Assembly (NCBI GenBank): GCA_003194525.1
Contig: NBIV01000087.1
Span: 186,001 to 250,000 of the forward strand
Length of the DNA stretch: 64,000 bases
Direction of reading: 5' to 3'
Origin: Gracilariopsis chorda
Taxonomy: Eukaryota > Rhodophyta > Florideophyceae > Gracilariales > Gracilariaceae
Position 1 is the first letter of the stretch, and each line of letters starts with the position of its first letter. Under the pieces are notes generated by a model. That model saw only the letters and a list, made by a program, of their open reading frames with translations. It had not been told where the DNA came from and searched no databases. Both the position numbers and the translations under genes were made by a program. Below are positions 47,728-57,785 of this stretch, in pieces.

Positions 47728-49323
47728 ATGACGAACAAAGTCTTTTGTGTTATCCTCTCCATCATCTTAAGTGTTGTTTCTTCTGCGGTTGTTTCGAAAG
47801 ACCGAGGTACTTCAAAGTATCCTCCTCTTCTAGTTGATCCTCCCCGCTCTCTTTATATCCCGACTACCGCCCGTCAACTACATGAGAGCACCCTCCTAGA
47901 CATAAATATGCATGTTGCTTCAGAATCCCTGACTGACAGCCAGTGTGGTGGAAGCACCGTTCTTCACGAAGCAGTTGCCTTCTGCAATACGTCTAGAGTC
48001 GGACTACAAGGTGTGTCCATCTTACCTCATGCCTCTATTGTGCACGATGGAAATCGATGCGGTACAGGTGACCCTCTGGACTACACTCACGTTGTTCCGG
48101 CCGCATTGCTAATCGATGGAAGAACCGCCTCCCTCAGCGGGGTTGGTCCGTTGTACAATAGGTTATCTGCAAACGCAAGGGCGTTCAACGCGTTTGGCGT
48201 TCTCAACGACCTTGCCCCCGTGTACGTCGGCTTTGAGTTTAGCAACTCGCGTGTGTGTGGCGGTAATGTCGTTTACCCGCAAGGCACTATTTATATCTTT
48301 ATCAGGACGCGCCCAGATGCAAGCGACCTGAACTTCGGTTTTGCATACTTGGGAGCTGCAGAATTGGGCATGGTTACTGTGAAGGACGATGAACAACTGT
48401 GCCTCTACAAAGAAACAAGGAAGCTAGCGCCAGGACAGTCTCCTCTATCCACCCCGACACCGTCGCCGACGGGCGTTCCAAGGATGCCTCAGGACACTTT
48501 CATCCTGGAAAATGCGCCAGAACTAGCAAGGAACTGCTTCCCACTTAGGGGCTTCAACACGACGCGCACTGGGCCTCAACCGACCGACCTGCCAGGCCCT
48601 ACTGCGAGCCCATCGGCTTCGCCTACAATCTCAGTTACGCCGTCGGTGACTCCTTCGAATGTTCCGACCCCGTCGCCGAGTCCTTCAATGCAGGTGTCAC
48701 CGTCCCCTAGCCCCTCGCCGAGCAATACGATTGAAGGTGGCGGAGAAGCAACGCCTGAAGCTGATGAGGACGACAGTGTGTGCTTCCCTGAGAGTGCCCA
48801 CGTGGAGCTGGAATGTGGGGAGGTGAAGGCAATTGGGGATATTAGCATTGGAGACAGAGTGCTGGTGAGTGGAAGAGCGTACTCTGAAGTTTACCTGTTC
48901 ACACATCGAGACAGCAATGTGTTGTATAACTTTTATCGGATTAAGGTATCCTCTGGGGCGGTGATCTCTCTAACGAGTACACACTACATTCCGGTTGACG
49001 GGAGATTGAAGACGGCTGAGAGTGTGCATGTGGGAGATGTGCTGACGTTGGGCAACGGGACGTTTGATGTGGTAACTGGGATCGACAGGCAGCACATGCG
49101 AGGGTTGTTCAACCCGCACACTTTGGAGGGCACGATTGTGGTGGATGGAATTGTAGCGTCGACGTTCACGAAAACAGTTATGCCAAGTGTGGGTGAAGCA
49201 CTTTTGGCACCGATTCGAATGATGTTCAAGTGGCGGATGTTTGACGGGCTGCTCGGAGCGATGTTCAAAGAGGGCAACTCAATGTTGGTGAGATATGTGC
49301 CGCGTGGCGGTGCGTTGTGGTAG
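47728..49323 (+). CDS. Secreted protein with C-terminal Hint (hedgehog/intein) domain
   Basis: The 531-aa product starts with a signal peptide (MTNKVFCVILSIILSVVSSA), followed by a Cys-containing N-terminal domain of unknown type (about 40-270), a Ser/Pro/Thr linker (about 280-340), and a Hint module from Cys352 to near the end. Hint evidence: CFPESAHVELECGEVKAIGDISIGDRVL (residues 352-379) with the leading Cys, the block-B LTSTHYIPV with Thr416 and His419 in the T-x-x-H arrangement, a second VGDVLTL turn, and VVDGIVASTF, like the end of hedgehog Hint domains (VVASCY). In hedgehogs this module cuts itself from the N-terminal part through a thioester. Self-processing is plausible here; a lipid or sterol adduct is not shown. 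The ATG at 47,728 is chosen because it begins the signal peptide. Confidence 0.82.
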   Translation: MTNKVFCVILSIILSVVSSAVVSKDRGTSKYPPLLVDPPRSLYIPTTARQLHESTLLDINMHVASESLTDSQCGGSTVLHEAVAFCNTSRVGLQGVSILPHASIVHDGNRCGTGDPLDYTHVVPAALLIDGRTASLSGVGPLYNRLSANARAFNAFGVLNDLAPVYVGFEFSNSRVCGGNVVYPQGTIYIFIRTRPDASDLNFGFAYLGAAELGMVTVKDDEQLCLYKETRKLAPGQSPLSTPTPSPTGVPRMPQDTFILENAPELARNCFPLRGFNTTRTGPQPTDLPGPTASPSASPTISVTPSVTPSNVPTPSPSPSMQVSPSPSPSPSNTIEGGGEATPEADEDDSVCFPESAHVELECGEVKAIGDISIGDRVLVSGRAYSEVYLFTHRDSNVLYNFYRIKVSSGAVISLTSTHYIPVDGRLKTAESVHVGDVLTLGNGTFDVVTGIDRQHMRGLFNPHTLEGTIVVDGIVASTFTKTVMPSVGEALLAPIRMMFKWRMFDGLLGAMFKEGNSMLVRYVPRGGALW

Positions 49324-49448
49324 GAGGAGTGACAGGACTGACGAGGTAGCAGGAGTAGGCGGATACCCCTGCAGTAGTACTGGTACTAATAGATGCTGAC
49401 TTGTACTAAAAACACTGACGTAATTGTTTGTTTCGCATGTTGTGATGA

Positions 49449-50834
49449 TCAAGATACGGGTTTAAGAGACGGGGGGCTTTGATGAAGGTGTGCGTCGTCG
49501 GGAGGTGCTGCGTCGGTTTGGAGCGACGGGGCATTGAGGGATGTGATGGCATTATCCTCGACAAGCTTGACCCAGCGGTAGCCGTGAATGATTGCAGCAA
49601 AAATGGTAAGCGCGAAAATGGCAATGTCAGCACGAATGATGAGCTTCGTGGTGGAATCGACGACGTGTATGGTGTAGGACTTGCCACAGAATGTGATGGG
49701 TTGGGGAGGGCTGAACGGGGCGGCGACAGGGCGGATAACGGACGGAGTGGCCAGGAGGGCGAAGAGGACGAAGATGAAGAGCCAAAACGCGAAAAGCGGG
49801 TACAGAATGTAGGAACGGAGCGTTTGTGCGACTAGGACGGGGGCGGCGAGCATGACGGCTAGACAGGTGTAGGAAATGGCACGATAGTGATCGGGACCAA
49901 TTGGCTTTCCGACGGTGTACACGATGAGAAGATGACTGGCGATTGGTGTGGTTATGCGGGAGAGGGATTGAGTGGTGGAGGAGGTTTGAGGCGCGGACGG
50001 GAGCAACTGATTGAACTGGGTGCAGAAGGAGCGGGTTATGTTTGGTAACACGGCCAGTGGTTGGACGGGTTGCGAGTCGGTTTTCACGTACCAGTTGTAG
50101 AGGAATCGGGTCTCATCGATGCGGGTTGGACGGTTTGCGTAGTCGAAGTCGAGCCATTTTGCGGTGAGCGGGGAGGAGTCGAGCGGCAGCGTGGTGGGGC
50201 GAACAAAAGCGGCTGGAAGGGCGAACAAAAGCCACACGATGGGTTGCACCAACACAATGGGCGCAATGAAGTTGCGCGCGGGCAGTCGCGACGGAATGAG
50301 ACGCAGAATGGCTCCTGAAGCGGACACGGAAGCGATGAAGGCAAGCACGAAGCGCCACGTCCACGCGTGGGTGGGGTTGGGCGTATCGGGGCCGAGCAAG
50401 CGCTCGGAAAGACCGAAGTGGGCGCGCGCAAAGGCGGCGCGCGCGGGGTCGGAGCGGGCGTAGTGGACGAGGGCGCGGCGCACGAGGGAGCGGATCCAGC
50501 GGTTGGAGGGGGGCGGGGCGAGGTGCGAAAGGGGGTGGCGGTACAAGCGAAAGGCGAGCGTGGCGGACGGAAAGAGCGATGCAACGAGCAGGGCGGCGAG
50601 AAGGAAGCGGGACAAGGCGACCCAGAAGAGGGTGCGCTTGGCGCGCGCGGCGGGCGGGGGGGCGTGGGCGGCGTCGCCGTGGAACAGCGTGCGGGCGCGC
50701 GGCTTGAGCACGGCGTCGAGGCAGCAGAAGAGCGTGATGAGGACGACGGCGCCGAGGGTGAAGAAGAGCAGCAGCAGCGAGGGCTGGCGGTCGGGCGCGG
50801 CCACCAACGGAAGCTGCGACGAAGTGGACACCAT
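49449..50834 (-). CDS. Multi-pass membrane protein, unknown function
   Basis: The 461-aa product has about seven hydrophobic helices, e.g. LLLLFFTLGAVVLITLFCCL (about 18-37), FVLAFIASVSASGAILRL, IVLVQPIVWLLFALPAAF, LYPLFAFWLFIFVLFALLAT and IAIFALTIFAAIIHGYRW. A large soluble loop lies between helices 4 and 5 (about 215-310), containing LDFDYANRPTRIDETRFLYNWYV. The C-terminal 40 residues are polar. The spacing hints at a receptor-like or transporter-like protein, but no family signature was recognised. It converges on the Hint gene with a 125-base gap. Confidence 0.65.
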   Translation of the reverse strand: MVSTSSQLPLVAAPDRQPSLLLLFFTLGAVVLITLFCCLDAVLKPRARTLFHGDAAHAPPPAARAKRTLFWVALSRFLLAALLVASLFPSATLAFRLYRHPLSHLAPPPSNRWIRSLVRRALVHYARSDPARAAFARAHFGLSERLLGPDTPNPTHAWTWRFVLAFIASVSASGAILRLIPSRLPARNFIAPIVLVQPIVWLLFALPAAFVRPTTLPLDSSPLTAKWLDFDYANRPTRIDETRFLYNWYVKTDSQPVQPLAVLPNITRSFCTQFNQLLPSAPQTSSTTQSLSRITTPIASHLLIVYTVGKPIGPDHYRAISYTCLAVMLAAPVLVAQTLRSYILYPLFAFWLFIFVLFALLATPSVIRPVAAPFSPPQPITFCGKSYTIHVVDSTTKLIIRADIAIFALTIFAAIIHGYRWVKLVEDNAITSLNAPSLQTDAAPPDDAHLHQSPPSLKPVS

Positions 50835-51365
50835 GCGCGCTGGAGCGGGAGCGGGAGGTGGAGGTGGAGGTGGAGGTGGAGGTGGAGGTGAAGGCGCAAC
50901 ACGACGAGCAACGGCAGAGGATGGAGGCGTTGACGCTACTTTTGCGGGCCGCCGCTGGATAAAGTTATGTCTTACGGTAGCGGGGGGGGGGGGGGAGGGT
51001 CAGCTCAGCGCGAAGGGCTGAGCCACAGTTTATTGTGGTCACTTTCCCATATGAGTTACACTACCGCCGTGACTCGCGCATGGCACTTGTCATCGGTGGC
51101 GCGTGCGAAGCGACGCAGCGCACTCGCTGCGCGCACGTGGCCACGCGTCCAGCGCACGGCGGCGCAGCGCCTCTGGAGAAGCGCTCTGCGATGGGGGCGC
51201 GTCGCACGCGCCGTAGACCACGTACATCACGGGCGGGTCACTGAGGCGCAGCCCAACGTCGAAGATAATTGCGTCGCGCCTACATATGTGCGCCACTGCG
51301 CCGAGCGTCGCCAACCCTCTCCGACGCCGCCCCCCCCCCCCCCCGCCGCCCTCCCGCCCGCCGTC
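50835..51365. promoter_or_regulatory. Divergent promoter region with homopolymer runs
   Basis: 531 bases between two divergent starts. It contains a GGTGGA-type repeat near 50,857-50,889, a run of 14 G at 50,982-50,995 and a run of about 15 C at 51,330-51,344. Open frames here are driven by GC content. Confidence 0.5.
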
Positions 51366-52577
51366 ATGAGCCTGCGCACCGCCTTCGCGCCGCCCGTGCC
51401 GCCGTTCGCGTCGCCCCGCTCCCCCTGGCCCGCCCCGCCCCGCCGTCTGCGCCCGCCCTCCGCCCCGCCGCCCTTCGCCGTGCCGCCCCATCGTCGCCCG
51501 CCCCGCGCCAGAGCATCTCCCCCCCGCCCGCCCCCCCCGACTCCCCCCACCTCACCCCCCCAATCCCCCCCCACGTCGTCCGCCAAGCCCCCCCGCCCCC
51601 CGTGCTCACCCCCCCCGCCCCCGCTGCACCCCCCCCCCCCCACTGAGACACCCCCCCCCCTCGCGCCCACCCTATGGGGCGCCACCCCCGCCGGCCGCGC
51701 AGTGCGCACCTCCCTCGCAGCCGCAGTCGTGCTGGCTGCCATCGCCGCCCCGCTCGTCACCAACACCCCCGCCCCAGACGTGGCAGAGCCCTCTGACACA
51801 ACCCTGTGGGAAGCGCTCTACGCCGCGCTCAACGGGCCCCATTTTGCCGTCGCCTTCGGCATGGGCGTGTCCGCGCTCGTCCAGGCTCTCACCGGCTTTG
51901 GCTTCGCCATCGTCTCTGTTGGCGCCCTCACGCAACTCCCCTGGATCGCGAACAGCTCCGTCTTCAACGCCGTCCAGCCCGTGGCCGCCACGTTGGGCGC
52001 CCTCACCGGCTGGTTATTGCTGCTTCCCAACATCCGTGATATACAGTGGCGACGCATTTCCATTCTGCTTATCGCTTCCACAATTACCACTCCCCTCGGC
52101 GCCGCTCTCCCGGAGCTCGTCGACGTCAACCTTCTCATCCGCGTTCTGGGTGCGCTTATATCCGCATATGTACTGTACTCTCTCACAGGCGTCAAGGTGC
52201 CCAAAGCACTGGGCCGAGACCCTGCCGCATGGGTCCTGGGTATGATGGCGGGCGCACTGGGCGGCGCTTTTGATATCACCGGTCCCCCTCTAGTAATCCA
52301 CGCCGAGGCCGCTGAATGGGACTCTGCAAACGGCGATTTTCGTAGAAACCTTCTCACCGTTGTCAGCGTTAACAGTACCGTCGTTGTGCTGTGGGATTGG
52401 CTATCGGGACGCCTCAACGACTTTTACTATACCCACTTTTTGGTGTACGCCATTCCTACTACCATTATTGGAATCGTTTTGGGCAAGTACTTGGCTGATC
52501 GAATGGACTCCACTATGTTTAAGAACGTCGTTTTGGGTACCTGCATGATTATGGGAGTCAAGTTGATGCTGTCTTGA
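51366..52577 (+). CDS. TauE/SafE-family anion permease, probably plastid envelope
   Basis: The 403-aa product has a 100-residue Pro/Arg/Ser-rich N-terminus with hardly any acidic residues, then a TauE/SafE permease domain of about eight helices. Family-like stretches are FGMGVSALVQALTGFGFAIVSVGAL (about 155-180), FNAVQPVAATLGALTGWLLLLP, RVLGALISAYVLYSLTG, and MMAGALGGAFDITGPPLVIH, the second half of the internal repeat. The C-terminal end is YAIPTTIIGIVLGKYLADRM. Family members move sulfonates, sulfite or other organic anions. The leader suggests a plastid envelope location. The ATG at 51,366 is chosen because upstream in-frame sequence is promoter-like. Confidence 0.82.
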   Translation: MSLRTAFAPPVPPFASPRSPWPAPPRRLRPPSAPPPFAVPPHRRPPRARASPPRPPPPTPPTSPPQSPPTSSAKPPRPPCSPPPPPLHPPPPTETPPPLAPTLWGATPAGRAVRTSLAAAVVLAAIAAPLVTNTPAPDVAEPSDTTLWEALYAALNGPHFAVAFGMGVSALVQALTGFGFAIVSVGALTQLPWIANSSVFNAVQPVAATLGALTGWLLLLPNIRDIQWRRISILLIASTITTPLGAALPELVDVNLLIRVLGALISAYVLYSLTGVKVPKALGRDPAAWVLGMMAGALGGAFDITGPPLVIHAEAAEWDSANGDFRRNLLTVVSVNSTVVVLWDWLSGRLNDFYYTHFLVYAIPTTIIGIVLGKYLADRMDSTMFKNVVLGTCMIMGVKLMLS

Positions 52578-53497
52578 CGTACATTGCTTGTTAGCATATC
52601 TACTTTATTCTTGTTTTCCTCTGTCTTTCTCACTTTGCAATCGCTACCTGCTGCTCCATGTGTCCAATACCAGCTGCTCATCACATCATCTTACTGCTCG
52701 TCGTGGAGATCATCACCATCTCATTCGCCTTATGCGCTGCGTGCTCCATGGCGCGTTCCACTTCAGTCTAGCCCTAGCGCTGTATCTACGTACAGCGCCT
52801 AAACCCTGTAGCATTTCAGCCATTCACATCGTACAGCCCCCTCTCGCACAGCGAGTGCAATAGCAAAAAGCCTCCATCATTTCGAATGCCTGGCTGTGGT
52901 TCGAGGCACGTTGATGCACTTCTTTTTCACCATCCAAGTCCGTGCCAAACCCGAAACGCTGATGAACACACGAGTACTGTGCAAAGCCACATTGCAGCTA
53001 CAATGGCCGAAACGTGTATACGACACCTCAGAATTTTTCCAGTACACACCCTTCCTGATAAGGCTCGTCAATGAACCTTGGCAGCGAAGTTTGGTTCATA
53101 AAACAATACAAAAAAAGGGCCAAAGAGCTGAAGCTCTTTAAGCAAATCAAATTAATTTGAGAAAACCTATTTTAACGAGTGAGGCAACACAATCGATGAC
53201 CGTTCTCCGCTCGCCTACGGACAACCGTAATTGTGGTTGTCTATGTGTGCAGCGTAACAACAGCGTCTTAGATTGAGCTGCGCGCATCTTTCGAAATGCG
53301 CTTGCGTGCTAACTCTCACAAGGGCTCAATTTGGCAGAGAATCTGTGCCTGGAAAAGAGCCCAAAACGAACCCAGACACGCACAAATTTGAACAATTTTT
53401 TAGGGAGTAAAAACGCGCTTGTCGCCAAGGGCTTAATTTCGCACCTTTCTCGCTAACGGAAGTGATGCATAGCAAGCTGCGCCAAAGCGGCTTATAT
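52578..53497. other. Gene-free stretch after the TauE/SafE gene
   Basis: About 0.9 kb with no convincing gene. A short perfect hairpin with arms AAAGAGCT/AGCTCTTT lies near 53,123-53,140. Confidence 0.35.
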
Positions 53498-54640
53498 CTA
53501 GCCGTTCGACTCTGTGCTCGCTTTTAAGGCCTTCCGCGGCCTCTTCGGCCAAAATGCAACATTTATGTCGTCAAAATCTACAACACTACACGCTGAAGCC
53601 AATTTTAGCACTTGCTTTTCTTTCGACTGACCACTGATTTCTCTGTACTGGCAATCATTTCTTTCCAGTTTCAACCTACAAAAATCAGATTGGATTAATG
53701 GCCCACATCTTGGAATTACATGTCCCAACTATTCCCTTCGTAATTCTTAAAAAAGGAGCATAGCCTGGATTGGCACAGAGTTTTACTAAATTTACAGTTA
53801 TGACAGACTACCGACGCCATATAACAAAATTCTCAGAGAAATTCTTTTGCAACAAATTCTGGACTTGACGAAACAACTCACTGATATTTCTAACCTTCCG
53901 CCATACGTTATGCTATTTTTGTCCAATGATATTTTGAAATGCCTGCAGCAGATCAACGTTTTTGATGTATTTTTGTTTCGGAGTTGGAGTTGTAGCAAAA
54001 CTCATGACCTATTCCGTATCTAAGAGTTATAAGCAGCGGTTATAAAATCTTTTTGCAGCAAGAAGCGCATCCAGAGACCTACAGGCAGCGGCAGCCAGAA
54101 TTTATTCACACACCTGTTTTCAGTAAGGTAAACACCGGTACACAGGAACATATCCAATGGATTTCTGACGTTTTCTTTCAAAATTTTGTGTATCTGATCG
54201 TGATAGAGTTCAATGAACTGAACGTTCTTTTCAAGGAGTTTAACCACTTTAATATGTTTAGTTTCAGAGCTTTGGTACATTTCAATTCCGTGCATGAACT
54301 ATGGCCATAATTATACAGAAGAATGTTTTTTTGCTTGCGTAACAAACTTGCGCGAAGATGCATTAAAGTAGTTATCTACACCAGAGACTAATTTTTTGCT
54401 AATGGAGCCTTTTATTGTGCAAGTGATTTGAGTACCCTTGAGAATCCAATCTTCTTCTCCGAGCCATTGATAATCTGCTGGAAGCTTTTCATTTATCTGT
54501 TCTACTACCGGTTACATCCAGATCCTCGCTGACTTTTTCTCTTGTGTGTGATACAACCAATCGGGTGTCAAGTCCCAGTGGGCTAGTCCGTTTGGAAAAC
54601 CTTTGACGGGAGCGCGACGAAGCTTGACCTGGAAGGTGGA
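53498..54640 (-). pseudogene. Decayed coding remnant, AT-rich, family unknown
   Basis: Several minus-strand fragments read like protein but are broken by stops. One runs from a splice-acceptor-like site (branch-like CTAAC then TTCCACCTTCCAG, near 54,632) through KLRRAPVKGFPNGLAHWD, a TAA, then INEKLPADYQWLGEEDWILK. Another is the 91-codon piece at 54,020-54,295 with KVVKLLEKNVQFIELYHDQI. A third, at 53,498-53,728, ends in FDDINVAFWPKRPRKALK. Base composition is much more AT-rich than the host genes. It may be an old transposon protein or a dead host gene. Confidence 0.35.
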
Positions 54641-57518
54641 AGTTAGGTAAAAAAATGGGTGTGGCAGCACCAAACCACTACGGGCGCAAGATAGCCAGGC
54701 GGGCTTACTGTAAACAATTGGTAGTACTGGTAATACGGCGCACGCGGGTTAGTAAAGCCATAATATTCTTAACTAAACCAAGAGGTTCACTGTAGGAACC
54801 ATTTGGTATCACACCTAGCCAAGAGGTGTTTGCCTTTACAATGCTTGTTGAGGGAGCGCTGCACTCACCTTAAGGGTGAGCGAGGCTCAACCCCAATTGC
54901 AGGTGGCTACGTTTCATACGTTGGGTGCGGTCGTAGTGGCATGGCCCCACACCACAGTAGCGGAGAGTCGCTACCTATCAAAGATAATTAAATAAATCAG
55001 TGAAGTAATTAGTTAGCTATTCTGACCGACGTGGCACACTCACCAATTGTCTGAGCGTGCGTTGCACAGCCCATGTGGTCAGATCCCACTTTATCCCAGA
55101 CCCTCGTCCTACCGACAGGCACGCCCTTGTGGCTCTACCCCGAGGCTTAGCGGGCAGTGTCGGTGAACCAGTTTTGGTGGCAACTTTGGCGCGTGGCACA
55201 GCGTGCGTAGCCATTTGGTAATCGGCATGACGGTCGGCCGTGCACCTTCCTCGCGGTAGATCCAGACCCAAGGGTTCCCACTTGGCCTCAGCAACCCCTC
55301 CCGTACCCGTTGGTCACTTGCCTCTTTGGGATAGCGCGACACTCTGCTTAGGGGTTGATCCTTTTCGTTCCGTTCGGTTGACTTCTCCCCGTGGGAGCGT
55401 CCGCGACAGCGCCAACTTCACCATTCGGTTGGCTGACAACGTGAATTCGAGCTGCCTCTTCACTATATCGGGTCCCTGCATTAGAAAACTCTACCCTCTG
55501 TTGGTATTACCCATTCGGTGTATTGTGGGTGTGACATAGGCGTGCCACACGAATGCCCGTTGGTCTTCTTCCCAATTTGTTAGTCGTGATTCGACACTTC
55601 ATGTGTCCCACACCCGAAGAAGTGGTGAACCTTTTGAAATCAGAAGAGCGAGAGGCATCTCCAGCACACCCACCGATTGGTTCGGGTAAGGCGCCACCGC
55701 AGTCTCATGCTCCTCTCACGCCTACACAGGACATCGATACCAAGGGGGATGGGCCAGATACCCACTCAGTTCACTCAGGGCGGAAGGAACCTCCTTCCAC
55801 CCTTCGGCGTTTTTCTCGTGCCTCAAGGCCGTTCACCCATGGTTCACATCCAGCAGGCGATGGGGCTCCTCCAGTGGTCAGGTAAGCAGGTCCTGATACC
55901 TATTTTTCGGTCGCCAAATTGGTAGAATGTTCCAGCACTGCTGGAACACACGTGTAGAGTGCTCCAGCAGTGTCTGGAGCATTGTAAGCTTCGCTGGCCC
56001 AGCATTACCACTGTATGTGGGTGATGCAGGCGCCAGTTGCTAAATTACTATTGGTTAGTGTGCAGCTCCAGAGGCTTCTGGAAGCCAATGGAGTAACCTA
56101 GACGCACACATGAGTAAGTAGAAAGTAGTAATACGTTTCTGTGTTGTTTTGCATGCTTTTTGACTCTATAAAAGGGCCAGTTGAGTCCCAAACTTCGGTC
56201 TGGACTCATCTCAAGGAGAACCACATCTCAAGTCCTCACCCCCACAACTGTCTCAACTATTACTATCAACCATCAACTCTCAACCGCACTTAGTGAGGCG
56301 CTTGCCGCTTTGTGCATACTTGGGGTGGGGCATTACCGTCGCTGAGACCGGTTGAAGCGCCCTTGGCGTGGACGGGAGACGGGTAGTGTGTACTAAAGGC
56401 GCTTCTGTCGTCTGTGAGCCCCCACCGGAGCTTTGCTCGGATATCGGTGACGGTCGAAAGACCTGGTGGTTTCCGGACGGAGGTGCTTTGACGGGAAGCT
56501 GTCCGCAGGCGACGTGCCGTGCAACCTCTCCTGCAAAGGGCCAGATTGGGTATAGAGTGAAAGCATATCCCGCTGTTAGTAGCTCTCCTTTGGAAGCCCT
56601 GTAAGGATTGTACGCACCTGCTTCTGGTTGGTGCAGAAGTGGATAGGCTGCAGAAATCACTTCACATCCGGAGTGTCTTACCGGAAGCCGGGAGTCTGAC
56701 TCCTAGTGACCCTTGAAATAATTCTTGGGTTGTGCGCCGTTTCAAGAAGTATCAAGAAGTTTGTATTTGGATTGAGCCTTGTGCTCTCCTTTTGTATTTG
56801 TTGTTATCGTTGCAGGTTGAGTCCTTTTGGTCCCTGCATTGGTTGTTCATTTGATCTTTTGATCGTGTTGTTTCATCTTTTTGGGGCTTCGAGCTACGAG
56901 GAATACCTTTTTTAGGCTAATTTGTCATTTATTTTGGCCCCCTGCGTCACCGTCTCGTGATGGTGCCCACACTATTTACCCACTCGAAACGACTTCCATG
57001 GTCGGTCTCCTTCCTTTTCGCCAACTGGATTCCACACAGGCCCAATTGGTTTGAAGTCCGCAATGAACCGTTACCATCGGATGGGTCCCTACGGGGGCAT
57101 TTTCAAACGGGTTACTCACTCCCTTTGGCTTAGCCGACGCAGACCCATCCGGTTTATCTCAATTGTCCTCCACCAATTCCGGTTACACAAGGCTTATCAG
57201 CTGGTCAAGCCGGTCCCTCGACTGGTCTGTCTCCCATGGCAAGTACTACTCGTGGTGGTGGGTCCAATGCCGGTGGGTGGGCTGGTCACGGACGTAGCCA
57301 TGGATGGAATCCGTCAGGGCCTACGTTATCTCTTGGTCAGGAATTGTACGGGGCAGCTATGGTACTTGATCTCCGTCTGGTTCTGTTCCTTAAGGTGCGG
57401 TTTCTTCGTCAACTTTGCACAATGGTGTGGGCGCCAAATGCGTAAGTGTGTTCTGTTGTTAGCTGAGTTGTTGTTGGTTTCTTTTTAGTTTTTCACCTCA
57501 TGGTATTGTTTTAAAGAG
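54641..57518. repeat. LTR-like repeat region with strong hairpins and a TATA box
   Basis: No gene is convincing here. Perfect stem-loops stand out: 54,864-54,880 (6-bp stem), 55,929-55,947 (8 bp, arms GTTCCAGC/GCTGGAAC) and 55,961-55,980 (7 bp). TATAAAAG at 56,167-56,174 is followed by a stretch that leads, about 390 bases on, into GTGAAAGCATATCCCGCTGTTAGTA (56,557 on), which is also found near 63,866. This is consistent with an LTR or a related repeat shared with the end of the window; boundaries were not determined. An ORF at 55,553-55,885 has no recognisable motif. Confidence 0.45.
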
Positions 57519-57538
57519 TTCTCCCCTCCCCTCTCCTT
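57519..57538 (-). other. Candidate polypurine tract of the second gypsy element
   Basis: A 20-base all-pyrimidine run on the plus strand (all purine on the minus strand) lies just beyond the end of the minus-strand pol remnant, where a 3' LTR would begin to its left. Confidence 0.5.
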
Positions 57539-57785
57539 GGCTTCAATGCATGGCACGGGCGATGAGGGATCCAGTTGGTGGGGTTTCATTTCGTTTGCGC
57601 CAATAACTTACGAGAAAGTTATTGGGTATGTGGTGGGGCGGTTCCATGGTTTCATGAAAAGCCATCCACCCATAGCACCGTACACGGTACCGAGTTCCCG
57701 ATATGGTGAGCTCGTGACCGAAGGTGGAGTCAATCACACCTTGGGTTTCTGTTGGTACATTTTCAAGAGGTTGTATTACGTTCCC

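Noticed and set aside
50084-50911. 275-codon minus-strand and 174-codon plus-strand ORFs over the start of the membrane-protein gene
   Set aside because: Low-complexity shadows of the 461-aa membrane protein frame.
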